Of a DNA stretch of 64,000 nt, positions 53,878-64,000 are shown piece by piece. Under the pieces are notes generated by a model, which saw only the letters and a program-made list of their open reading frames with translations, had not been told where the DNA came from and ran no database searches. The stretch covers positions 34,897,356-34,961,355 of the forward strand of contig OX463815.1 of the NCBI GenBank assembly GCA_949825045.1, given 5' to 3'. The position numbers and the translations under genes were made by a program. Origin of the DNA: Argyresthia goedartella. Lineage: Eukaryota > Arthropoda > Insecta > Lepidoptera > Argyresthiidae. Positions within the stretch are counted from its first letter, which is position 1; every line of letters starts with the position of its first letter.

Positions 53878-54341
53878 GTTGGTTAAATCAGACACTTGAC
53901 TAACTCTCTAGACCGTTAATTAAATACCGACGTTTAACCAAGTCACTAAAATTCCGTCAGACAAGTGAGTGAACGCAACGTTTAACGAGTTGTCTAAACG
54001 TTCCTAGGCAACAAGTTTTTTTTTAATGTGTAACTACTTAAGTTTATATTTTAAGTATTTTTGTTGTTGTTACATGTTCAACCTAACACGAAGGATAAAG
54101 CGGGCTTCGCTTCGCTCACCCCCTTTACCCTTCACCTAAGCTACCGCAATGTTTTGCTGTGCAAATCAGCTGTTGTCGTGACGCCATCTTGTTTTCCCAC
54201 ACGCTGGTTTTCGGTAAGACAGATTGTTAAACGTTTTCGACGATGCTTTATTTAATTCAAATGCTAGTGACTTGGTCAAAAGTCGGCATTTAATAAACGG
54301 TCTAGAGAGTTAGTTAAGTATCTGATTTAACCATACAACTG
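53878..54341. mobile_element. MITE with roughly 75-bp inverted ends
   Basis: The left end (AGTTGGTTAAATCAGACACT ... CTCTCTAGACCGTT) is mirrored by the right end (AACGGTCTAGAGAGTTAGTT ... CTGATTTAACCATACAACT) with scattered mismatches. The middle carries the family C core (CCTAACACGAAGGATAAAGC), so this may be the intact form from which several core fragments derive. Confidence 0.75.
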
Positions 54342-54355
54342 CGACACATACACAA

Positions 54356-54447
54356 CTGGTACATACATAGCTTCTGGCCCCAGATTATGATACAGAAACA
54401 GCGATATCACACTCATATAAACATCCAAGACCCGGGGATTTTTTTAC
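54356..54447 (-). mobile_element. SINE family B tail fragment, minus strand
   Basis: GCTTCTGGCCCCAGATTATG, then AGAAACAGCGATATCACACT and CATCCAAGACCCGGGGATTT match the family B body. The tRNA-like head is replaced by the next repeat. Confidence 0.65.
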
Positions 54448-54460
54448 CCTATCTCTCTCT

Positions 54461-54870
54461 TTCCGTACCCGAAGGGTTCCAAACGGGACCCTATTACTAA
54501 GACTTCGCTGTCCGTCCGTCCGTCCGTCAGTCCGTCTGTCACCAGGCTGTATCTCAAGAACCTAGCTAGCTAGAGAGTTGAAATTTTCACAGATTATGTA
54601 TTTCTGTTGCCGCTATAACAACAAATACTAAAAAACAGGATAAAAGAAATATTTAAGGGGGCTCCCATACAACAATTCTTTCAATACCACATACAAACTT
54701 ATGGATGCACCTGGTTACGTACATGGAGTGTGAAAGTAACCGCACCAATAACTTTGTAAACAATATTTTGCTGTGTAAAATCCAAACTATTCACTCCACA
54801 CCGTCGCTTCCATCGAACGGTGGTACGGAACCCTTCGTGCGCGATTTAGACTCGCACTTGACCGGTTTTT
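54461..54870 (+). repeat. GTTCCGTAC-ended repeat, fullest copy (5)
   Basis: It has the TCCGTCCGTCCGTCAGTCCG run, the segment GTATCTCAAGAACCTAGCTA, and a long stretch nearly identical to 6890-7205. The 82-codon frame inside it is an artefact. Confidence 0.82.
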
Positions 54871-55097
54871 TTTACCATAATTTCATTTACACAGTTATAT
54901 TTCCCAAATGTGGTAAAATTAGTTTTTCTGTCGATATCAGCATGCTTAAATGAGAACAAATCTGATTAAGTCCGCAAATGTAGAGCCCATCCCGACGTAA
55001 GACTGGCGCGATTCTCCAAACACGGCTGCGGTTCAATGATGTGGCTAGTACCAGCCAACGTAGGAGCTCCGAGCACTTCGTACTTACATGTATGTAC

Positions 55098-55855
55098 GTG
55101 TCACCGTAAGATTGTCAAAACCGATAGTTAACTAACTAAGCTAACGTTTTTTTAACGTTAACTATCGACAGATAGTAAACTGTAGCGTACTGCTTACTTT
55201 AAGGAATGGAATGGAATCACCCACGCCCAGGAGTCAGATCTCCCTGCTATTTTGGTGGTCATTTAGCCATTTTAATCAGGAAAAAAAAATTTGGTGGTCA
55301 TTATATTTGTTGCCGTTTTGTAGTTTGCCACTGGACAGGGGCCTTCCTATTCAACCACAATTTCATATCCTGAACCACTTCCATCCATCCTTATATCACA
55401 ATATCATGTGCATTGTGTGAGCGGGCATCAGCGCGTGTGGTATACGGACTAAAAACAACCCCTTTATGTTTTCATCAGTTGTCTTACTAAGACTTTACTG
55501 TGAGCCATGGCCTCGGTATATGTTGAAGGCTTTCTACCTGCAATTTGCCCTTTTGGGCGATATATATGTGTATATGGTATATATGGGAGGACTTTGCCTG
55601 CTTACCCGATTTTACGAGCACTGGTTTAAACTTGAATTGCAAACGAAATACCTGGGCAACCACTGCGGTAGCTTAGGTGAAGACTAGAGGGGGCGAGCGC
55701 AGTGGGGCCCCCGAATAGTATTCGTGTTAGGTTGACATTTAAGAACAAAAGAAACGTAAATTCTAAACCCTGTCGGTTTGGTTTACCATCTGTCGATAGT
55801 TGATCAACTAACGCGTTAGTTTATCAACTAACGGCTTCGACTATGTTACGATGAT
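55098..55855. mobile_element. MITE family C, copy 3 (long form)
   Basis: It starts TGTCACCGTAAGATTGTCAA and ends GACTATGTTACGATGATA, with GTTGATCAACTAACGCGTTA in the right arm. It includes TTTGGTGGTCATTTAGCCAT and the core GGGGGCGAGCGCAGTGGGGC. It also serves as the unoccupied reference for the split copy at 44675-46713. Confidence 0.78.
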
Positions 55856-55975
55856 ATACATACAAAGTCAACGAAGTTGAAAGTAGAGAGGAATACGAAA
55901 CTTTGGGCAAAGATAACATATTTTTGTACATATGTAAGTGTGCGTCAACATGTCTTGTAAAAGGTAAACACAAAC

Positions 55976-56160
55976 ATTTATCTACAGACACATACAATGC
56001 TTCTGGCCCCACACTAGGATAACCTGTGTCTTGGGAACAGGAAACTGCGACATCACACATATATACATCCAGACCTGTTTTTTTTTTCGTTATCCCCAGC
56101 CGGGGATCGAACTCTGGCATGGTAGGCAAAGCCACTACCTCAGTGCCACAGAGGAAACAT
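55976..56160 (-). mobile_element. SINE family B, minus strand
   Basis: The body CTTCTGGCCCCACACTAGGA, CCTGTGTCTTGGGAAC and the head complement CCCCAGCCGGGGATCGAACT with GGCATGGTAGGCAAAGCCAC are in the expected order. Confidence 0.82.
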
Positions 56161-57339
56161 AACTGCTCTTTACTTTCAATAGTGCCTATACAAATATAAA
56201 AAACCTCCAAGAAAATATCTGCCACAAATATAGGCTTGATAAAAAACAAAATGTAATCCGTGTAATATATATATTAAAAAACCTCCAGTTTTGAATAACA
56301 GAAATAAAGGCAGGAACTCAAACGTAATTGCAATACACATTGAAATAAGAAACATTTCAATATTGTAATATTTGTAATTTCACTTTCCCTAACGCGTATA
56401 GTATCAACCATTCCTCAAAACAGAATGTTTCGACCTTCGAGCGTAGCTGATATGAAAGAATCCGGGTAGCGTAAGCGTGAATAGCAAATATGCATTATTG
56501 GTTCCGTACATTGCCTCATTTTTCGTCTCTGATAGTGACCCTGACGGTTCATTTAAGATCTTATAAGCGTTTGCCCCTTTTTATAAAGGGAAATATTAAA
56601 CTGCACATAAAATATACTGCTATGCACAGCAAATATCAGGGCAAAATGCTGAGGAAGTTTATGTGAAGGGCAAAGGCGGTGAGCGAAGCGAAGCCCCCTT
56701 TATCCTTCGTGTTAGGTTGAACATCTAAGAACAACTAAAATACTTAAAACATAAACTTATGCACACATAAAATATTTAAAACATAAAAAGTATATTTGTT
56801 GATCCTTTTTTGCTGTGCAAATCAGTCTTTTTGATGTGTGATTAAATAATATTATTTTATAAATATAAGTCAAGGGCAAAACATTTTAAAACTGGGTTTA
56901 ATACCTTGCTAAGATATTTTTCCAATTTTAATTATGAATATTTAACACATTTTGGATTACAGTTTTGTTTTGTGCGTCTGAACTTAATACAGATACTTGA
57001 ATTTGAGAATGAATTAATAAGAAAAGAAATAAAGTATTTCCATTAATGTTATGTGGGTTTAACGATTAGAAAAGGTTTTTACCCCTGGGACTACACAACC
57101 CAGAGAAAGCAATAGAAAACTCGTTCAGCTCAGTGGTTCGATAACAATTTCTTCTGAGCAAAACATTCAGCAAATATATGTTTGAATATTCGCAATAAAA
57201 GGAGATTAATATTCCATATTCAGATTAAGGGCAGCCATATTTCTTGAAATATGTATTGAACACAGATATTGGGAACTGGTGTAAAGGAATTATTAAAAAT
57301 GTGTTTGAAAGCATTTCTACCTTTCTCTCTTGCTTGTGT
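56161..57339. other. Gene-free stretch with a family C core fragment
   Basis: 56640-56765 is a reverse-orientation family C core (GGTGAGCGAAGCGAAGCCCC, CTTCGTGTTAGGTTGAACAT). No gene seen. Confidence 0.45.
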
Positions 57340-57650
57340 AGGGTTCCGTACCCGAAGGGTGCCAAACGGGACCCTATTCCTAAGCCTAAGCTATCCGTCC
57401 GTCCGTCCGTCTGTCACCAGGCTGAATCTCATGAACCGTGAGAGTTAACAGTTGAAATTTTCACAGATGATGTATTTCTGTTGCTGCTATAACAACAAAT
57501 ACTAAAAAACAGAATAAAATAAATATTTAAGGGGCGTCCCATGCCGTACAATAAACATTTTTTTTCTTCGTATTTGCTCGATATTGATAATGATAATTGA
57601 TAATGGTAAGGAACCCTTCGTGCGTGAGTCCTAGTCGCACTTGGCCGGTC
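57340..57650 (+). repeat. GTTCCGTAC-ended repeat, copy 6
   Basis: It begins AGGGTTCCGTACCCGAAGGG, with the TCCGTCCGTCCGTCTG run, and ends GGAACCCTTCGTGCGTGAGT. The right half is shortened. Confidence 0.78.
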
Positions 57651-59158
57651 TTTTCCATCGCGACGAATTAATATCGTAAAGCGTTGGAATTCTGTCAAAG
57701 CAAACGCACGAAGTTTTTTTTTAAATATAATTTGAGTTCTCAAAATACCACAGTAGTGAACAGAAAGTGGAACGTTTCAACAGTGAGTTAATGTCGGAAC
57801 CTCTTCAGTAAATTGTCACAATAATGCGTGACAATGGTAATTTACAATGTGAGGAAACCTCATCAGCATATATTAACGCACAAAGGAACCCTGTTTTATG
57901 CCTCATCTCGTGAAACAGTGAGATAATTTGATGAAAGCTGTTTTATTTCTAAGCATTTATGAGCACGAGTTTTGAGTCGTAAACCGATTTTCATCATTCT
58001 TTTGTAGTAGACCGCCCCAAACATATTTGGCTCTGAATGGAATATGACTCTCTATCTCTCTCTCTTACGACACTTTACCCTATTTTTGAGATCTCACCTT
58101 CTCATTCACACCTTTCGTTCAGGGACAAAGATATTTGTAATAATATAGATATATAACATAAAAATGAAATTTTGGACTTGGATTAGATGAACATGTTCTT
58201 GGAACTTATGTGCGGATGAGTTTCGATTGTGAGCTACATAAATCCAAATATGCGATCAGGAAAGATCTTTGATAGTCACAATTAAGCACAAAGCATTCTA
58301 AATGAGTATAATTTCATTGATCATTTTATAAATGCCTTTTTGATTACTGAATATTCATTTATTCACTATTTCAATAAATCATGTTAGTTCCTGAAAGAAT
58401 AGATCTCCCGCCCGAATTTCTACAAAATATATGTCAACCTAACACGAAGGCTAAAGGGGGTTCTCTTCACCCACGTCTTCACCTAGCTTCCTGATCGACC
58501 ACTACGCCCTGATATTCAATATGAGATTTACCAGATTTGATGTGTTATTTAGGTGACAGATCTATCATTTTGGCGGCATATCTACAACTTAGTTAACCAA
58601 TCTATTAATTTGATGACGGATCTGTTATTTTGATGATCAATCCACTTTTTTTTAAATAAACCTCTTATTTTGGTCAAACAAATAAAGTGATCAATATATT
58701 ATTTAGGGGACAATTTACAATTATTAGGAAATAAATATTTTGTGACCGTTTTGGATAATTTGATTTTATTTATTTTATTTTTATTTTATTAACATTGGAA
58801 AACCAACAGCTATCTTTAAATTAACAATAGGAATCTTATATAAAAACAAAAAAGCCAATTATAGGTTTTCGCCGACAAAGGTGATGACCAATATAACAGG
58901 AACATATATAATAATTGTGGGGTCGGCGGACTTCAGCACATATGTAAAAAAAAAGTTTGTTTTTTGGAACATATTTTTTGAGTGCTTTAGCTCGAATTAG
59001 GTTATCACAATTTAGTGTCAAATCTAAATTTAGATGACATAAAACATTATACCAATTCTAAATGTAAGATTTTCGTGACACTTATGTTGTCTAACGTTGC
59101 AAGTTACTTTCAGGGTAACCTTTCATTATTTATAAGCCCTAACGAGCGAGTAAAGTGA
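57651..59158. other. Gene-free stretch with a family C core fragment
   Basis: 58430-58510 carries CCTAACACGAAGGCTAAAGG. The rest is AT-rich with no supported feature. Confidence 0.4.
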
Positions 59159-59398
59159 CGACCCGAATGGCCGAGTCGGCAGTAACCCTGCCTACGAAGC
59201 CACGGGTCCTGGGTTCGAGTCCCGGTGCGGGCAAATATTTCTTTGATGATAACGGATGTTTGTACCCGTACCTTTAGTCGTGGTTGTTTATTTATCTAAG
59301 TATAATATTTATTTATATAAGTATGTGTATCGTTGTTTAGTACCCAAGATACAGGGAATCCTAGTTTGGGGTTAGATCAATGTCCAGGTTATTATTAA
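59159..59398 (+). mobile_element. tRNA-headed SINE, family A, best copy
   Basis: A-box-like GAATGGCCGAGTCGGCAG and a perfect B box GGGTTCGAGTCCC (about 59211) stand the right distance apart, followed by GGTGCGGGCA. The body includes GTACCCAAGATACAGGGAAT and CCTAGTTTGGGGTTAGATC, with an ATT-rich 3' end. The head looks like a leucine- or serine-type tRNA (GGCCGAGTCGG), but the acceptor stem does not pair, so it is not a tRNA gene. Confidence 0.85.
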
Positions 59399-59654
59399 CG
59401 ACATTAACGAAAGTAACCAACTCCAAGAACATATAGATGCAGATATGTATAATACGGGTCGGGAAAAAATACTCCAAAACGTCCAAATTCCAGTTCAAGT
59501 TCAAGTCCAAATATTTTTATTCATAATAAAAAATGAGACTTAATGAACGTCATAACATAATCAAGAAAGCATAATATAACATTAAGTAGTTGCCTAATTA
59601 TTACATAGAACATAATAAAAGTTAAAAAAAAGTAAAAGTCCCTCAGTACATTGA

Positions 59655-59797
59655 CCCGATCAGCTGATTACAAGTTACTATGGGAGATCCAAAAAAATAT
59701 TTCGTTTACGACCATATGTTTCTTGGGGAAAGTTGTTCACAATGATGGTTACTATCATTCCCCAAAATATAGTCAGATAATTAAATGTCACCCTGTA
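59655..59797. repeat. Unexpanded relative of the 42768-43374 MITE end
   Basis: ACGACCATATGTTTCTTGGG, AAGTTGTTCACAATGATGGT and CCCCAAAATATAGTCAGATA, ending AAATGTCACCCTGTA, match the right half of the MITE at 42768. The 18-bp terminal unit is present once only. Confidence 0.8.
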
Positions 59798-62700
59798 TAG
59801 GGAGCAATGAACTGGTTTAATGCCAGATATCGGTATCTTGTAAAAAGTCATTAATTTCGTAGTAGGTCTTAGTGGACAAAGTGTGCTTTATACATTTTTT
59901 GAATCGAATTCCCCAACGCAGACCGCCTATGAAATCCTAGAAACACGCCGTGGAAAAGTTCAACTAATAAACAAACTCTGTAACGGTGGGAGGGTAATCC
60001 AGACTGATCCGCACTAATTCCCTAGTCCCGGAACACCTAATTAAATGGTAACCCTTCCGTTGCTGGCTTTGTGAACCATGGCCGTTTTAGGTCGATGCTC
60101 CTTTGATTTTGCTATCGGGAATATGACTGCCCTGGCTCTTAATTAACAGCTGTTTTAAAACGCAATTAAAAACGCAGTAAACCGAAGTCGTAATACTTGG
60201 CTAAACGAATAACATCGAAAAGTTAATTGGAGATTCGATAAGACGTGGTTGAAACGATTTCTGCTGGTTCCCATTTGCAGCTGTAAGAAAATGTTTCACT
60301 TTTTCAAATTTAAGTTAAGTGTAACAAAGATGGAACTTTAGATCTTATATAGGTCAAGAAATGTTACGATTGTTAACCTTATAACGAAAGGAAGATGCTA
60401 CTTCAAATGTATATTATTTTATCTGCTTTATGTAGGCTTTTTATTCGACTGTCCAAACACGTCGCAATGATAAACGGACGGCTAACATCAAACGGAACAT
60501 TAATACATATTTTCCGGATTTTCAGCAAACTTGTCGAGACCTTTTCAGCAAAAAAAAAGAAAACAAAATACATACCGGATAAAGCCTTCCATTGTTTATT
60601 CGGATCACGCAATGACAGCTACGTTTGCCGAATACGAAATGTAATGATGGCTCTACCACGATTCTTTACCCGTCTTATACGCTGTACCATTACCGGCATT
60701 ATCACCCATTGCGGCGCAACCAGGCGACTCTTAGATAATAAGTATTCAAAAGCAGTAATGGAATTGGTGCATTCATAAATAGTCTTGTTCAAATATGCAT
60801 TTTCAAAGCGAGTATTGAGCGCGTGTGCAAACGTAAAAGATGATCATGCAAGTACGTTGTCTCGTTAATTTTGAATTAGGAATGCCTGTACGAGTAACTG
60901 GGCAGCTGTGCTGGCTTGAAACGTCTGGATTTTGTAAATATTTCAGTATGTCATATCTCCATGTGAGTGAATGAAACTCACACAATCAGTGTTTTAAACG
61001 TTAGCGAAATATCTGATCACGTGGATAAGCAGAATGAGCCTTGCGTGCGGCTTAAACAAAAATACGCAAAACAAGTCTCAAATTTTGCTATTCACCAGGC
61101 AAATCATATAAACCCATACATTACTCACCTCTTTTGTTTTAGTCCCAGCAGAGGGATAGGCAAAGACTACACACCACTTGCTACGATGACATCAAACATC
61201 CCTGCTGCCTCCTCATGCACAAGCTCATGCAAGCTTGTCGGTTACAGAGAATCACCTTCCTAATCTGTAATTAGACAACGGCAAACAATCCAAGTTGGAG
61301 CTCGTATCACCACAAATCAGCTCAGTAACAAACGATCTGGAACTTTCTGGAGTTAACTAATTCAATCACCGGCCCCCGGAAACCGCAACTCTCATACTAT
61401 TACTGTTTTATTTGTTTTCTTCTTAGTTTTGGTGAAGATTAACAGCGTTGGTTTTCTTTGGTCTTGTGTGGAATTTGATTCCTATTATTTCTCTTACTAA
61501 TACTGTGTGATACTGCTGGTATTAAGATTGAATAGGATGAAGTTACTTGTACTAGAAATATAAAGAAAATATTGGCGCATTTCTTCATAAAATTGGGAAA
61601 GCTGGAAGGGTGACAGTAAACCTTGTCAATGAAACAAAATCAACGAAGGATTTTTTGTTGGTTATGTGTAAGGTATAATTAAAACATTCACTTACGTCTA
61701 GCGATAATACACACCTTCAGTGAATCATCGTACTTTCGGATGAATCTCCAAAAATTTCCCCCAACATAGGAAACCTTCTTACAGTTGCAAAAATGAGACT
61801 TGGTTATTTTCACTCCCAGCTAGTTACCTTGGCGATCAGCGAAGGGTGCATCCGTGAAACCGGAAACTATTATTTCCCCCGAGATTCGGGGGTGAACGAA
61901 CGAGAAATTCAATCAAGCATTCATTCAATTAGTAATGTGATTGACATCACGCCGGTCAGTTGGAAAGGAGGGACGAAAAATCCTGCACCCTCATGATTGG
62001 CGACTAAGAAGTTTTCTTACAAGTCTTTTGAGTTTGGTGATATCCCCTCGCTCCTATCTCCAAATCAAATCCACCGCATTTTTTCCCCAATATTTTTACA
62101 ATATTTGAGCTACTGCATACTGTGTGCGGATATTCTGGCCTATTTGAGCAGATACGCCTTTTACACTGATTCTAATGGTGCATTTACCCCTTTTTCGCAA
62201 AAATGCGTTGTAGTTGCGTTTTTTCTTACGACGGCAATGATTGCCAATCGTTTTAAAATACAAACACACAATCTTTATTCTAAGCATACAATATATCATA
62301 AACATCTTGTAGCGGGCCCAGGGCTAAAGGTCGTAGCCGCCGCTAACAGTAGCTATGATCGTCTATTCTATCTATCCCAAAATGAGAGGACCCGATTCAG
62401 CTGTAAGATTTCTAAGTAAGAATGATAAGTCTGAATTTCTCGTTCATCGAGAAATCTGTTAGGCGTACAATAGTCGAACGAAGCTTGGTTCGGAAAGTTA
62501 CAGTTTCTAGTTAGACAGAGAAAGCATATATGTCCGCGAGCCGGTAATTCGCATCAGTCAGCGGTGTATTGCGCTAAAACGATCGTTGTTATATTTTATG
62601 TGATGGCACCATCTGGTTTTTGTATATATGAGCGCTTTGGAACATCTTTTGTTTTAGTTTTAGTTTTAGTGATCGATCACAGTTATAGTATAGATATCCG

Positions 62701-63599
62701 TCGTAGTTTTACGACGTGAGTACTCAATTATATTTCATGTGCTCGCTAGTAGCGGCTTGTGGTGGTTCCAATTATATATTTGATCCACGGCAATAACGAT
62801 CCGAAAAGACCGGTTTACACAATTGCGATTTGAGTTCCGAAATGGGTTCTGAACTAGCGGTTACCTCAAAAGGTCCGTAACGTTTTGAAACCTTCAACTC
62901 TGCGCAATTTGAGCTGGATGTTATCGAAACGCAAGCATTTTTGTTTTAGGATATCTAACCCACACCATAGCGAAGTGCATAATTCGATAAATACCGAACT
63001 ATGAATTCCACTAGCCGCAGCACGTCCTGGGCTGAGCCAAATCATATATACCGACTCAACTTACACATTAGATATCCAGCGAAATTTACATTTAATTTAA
63101 AAATGCAACTTGAATCCAATCTGACCCAAGGCAATGCAAAACACCTACCCGGACCTAAACAATGAACTTTAGACTGTAAATTGATCTGTTCGCGCGTCCC
63201 CGATAACACTCAAATGTCAAAATATCAACAGGATATGTTATTTGTGTTGACACCGGTTTAACTTTGTTCTGAATTTGTTATTTCCATCCGCGGAACCTCA
63301 TCGATCAAACAGTCTCCCTATGCCCTGACAACCTAGGTTTAGCCGCAACTAAACTCCTGTCTAGCCTAGTCTAAAAACCTAGTGTTATACCACGTCCATT
63401 ATCGACACCACTCGAAAATGGTTGAGTTTGATTTGAATGTGCTTGAATGTTTAACGACTGTGTGTGTGGGAATTACAAAACTCGCTATTCTAAGGAATGA
63501 GGAGAGGATTAGCCCGCGAATATCCTAAGAGCCAATCCAGGAACCCTATGGTGAAGGAAAAAGGAATTTAGGGTCGCTCCAAGCCCAGACTCAGACTCA
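59798..63599. other. Unassigned stretch
   Basis: Almost 4 kb without a recognisable gene. Frames of 127 codons (60395-60778), 98 codons (60967-61263) and 140 codons (61997-62419) show no motif and start or stop arbitrarily. 62600-62720 has a TATATATGAG and TTTTAGTTTTAGTTTTAG stretch that could be part of a decayed LTR, which I cannot show. No repeat shared with the rest of the window was noticed. Confidence 0.35.
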
Positions 63600-63814
63600 G
63601 ATCAATTGACTTAAAAGTTCTTTCCTAACGACCCAAGGATAGTTTTGGAATTAGGGGTAGGTTGATATAAAGGTAGGAACCGAGGTATATCTCGGCGCTT
63701 CAGACACTCACGAAAACCCACTGAAACTTCGCAGTCACAAATTCGTATAGTTCTGACGCGTAACACGGCAGACAAAAACTGTTTAGAACTCGTGAAGACG
63801 ACTGTCACAGAGGC

Positions 63815-63870
63815 TAGACGCAGAGACTGAATGAACTCCCCTCCCACGCTCTGGTATTTATATACCTCAC
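63815..63870 (-). promoter_or_regulatory. Candidate RNA polymerase II core promoter, minus strand
   Basis: On the minus strand, TATAAATA (around 63862-63855) is followed about 30 bases later by an arthropod-type initiator CATTCAGT near 63830. An inverted AGAAGCTTC lies upstream near 63920, resembling part of a heat-shock element. The downstream sequence has no long ORF within the window. It could be a retrotransposon LTR or a leader of a gene further left that I cannot see. Confidence 0.35.
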
Positions 63871-64000
63871 ATGTCTGAAAAAATAGCGTCCTTTGCGTAA
63901 CGCTCTGCCCAAGCGAAGCTTCTTATCACTAACTACACAGGGTCCAATTTCAACCATGCCATGCAGATCCGCCGTTCTACAAATTGTGTGTACGCATATT

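Noticed and set aside
59159..59232. Possible tRNA gene
   Set aside because: A and B boxes are present, but the acceptor stem does not pair and the sequence continues into a shared SINE body with copies at 11156, 31006 and 48547.
60395..60778. 127-codon plus-strand ORF
   Set aside because: No recognisable motif, arbitrary ends, with a mirrored frame on the other strand; probably chance.
61997..62419. 140-codon plus-strand ORF
   Set aside because: It does not begin with ATG, and no conserved motif is visible.

Overview
The window looks like repeat-rich, gene-poor insect DNA, most likely from a moth or butterfly. That assignment is an inference. It rests on the mix of tRNA-headed SINEs, RTE-type LINE 3' ends with TGATGA tails, two CR1/jockey-like LINEs, many short inverted-repeat elements and low GC. 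I could not find a convincing single-copy host gene. Almost every real coding stretch belongs to a mobile element.

The centrepiece is a 16,043-bp Polinton/Maverick (adintovirus-like) integrated virus at 13844-29886. It has 5'-AG...CT-3' ends, long satellite-like terminal inverted repeats (TIRs) and a perfect 6-bp target duplication, TATGTG, at 13838-13843 and 29887-29892. The plus strand carries a tight virion/integration cluster. In order it holds an FtsK/A32-like packaging ATPase, a conserved Polinton protein of unknown role, a fibre-like protein, a DDE integrase with a chromodomain, a PLA2-domain minor virion protein, an adenain-type protease, a minor capsid (penton) protein, a 47-residue basic protein, the major capsid protein and a 162-residue conserved protein. 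Six of these ORFs are chained by 1- or 4-base stop-start overlaps. The minus strand carries a two-exon gene, a protein-primed family B DNA polymerase and a multi-exon gene with tandemly duplicated exons. The two gene blocks converge on AT-rich poly(A) signals near 21.1-21.26 kb. Nearly every core gene is open. The one clear lesion is ATA where the protease start codon is expected. About 2 kb inside the right TIR is non-coding and holds hairpin modules in inverted orientation, a 111-bp direct duplication and a nested MITE.

Left of the Polinton lie a 5'-truncated LINE (about 1385-3217), scattered palindromes, a repeat with GTTCCGTAC-type ends and two RTE LINE remnants next to the insertion point. 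Right of it lies an almost full-length LINE (about 32590-37905). Its ORF1 ends in a textbook -1 slippery heptamer (TTTAAAT) directly before the stop codon, and ORF2 is open in exactly the -1 frame. ORF2 itself is broken by two later frameshifts.

From 40 to 60 kb the window is nested short elements. These include a MITE whose inverted-repeat end has expanded into 20 near-identical 18-bp units, a TTAA-flanked piggyBac-like element inserted in another MITE, a 66-bp fold-back inserted at TA, and several copies of two SINE and three MITE families. The last 4 kb are unassigned except for a good-looking core promoter on the minus strand near 63.85 kb.
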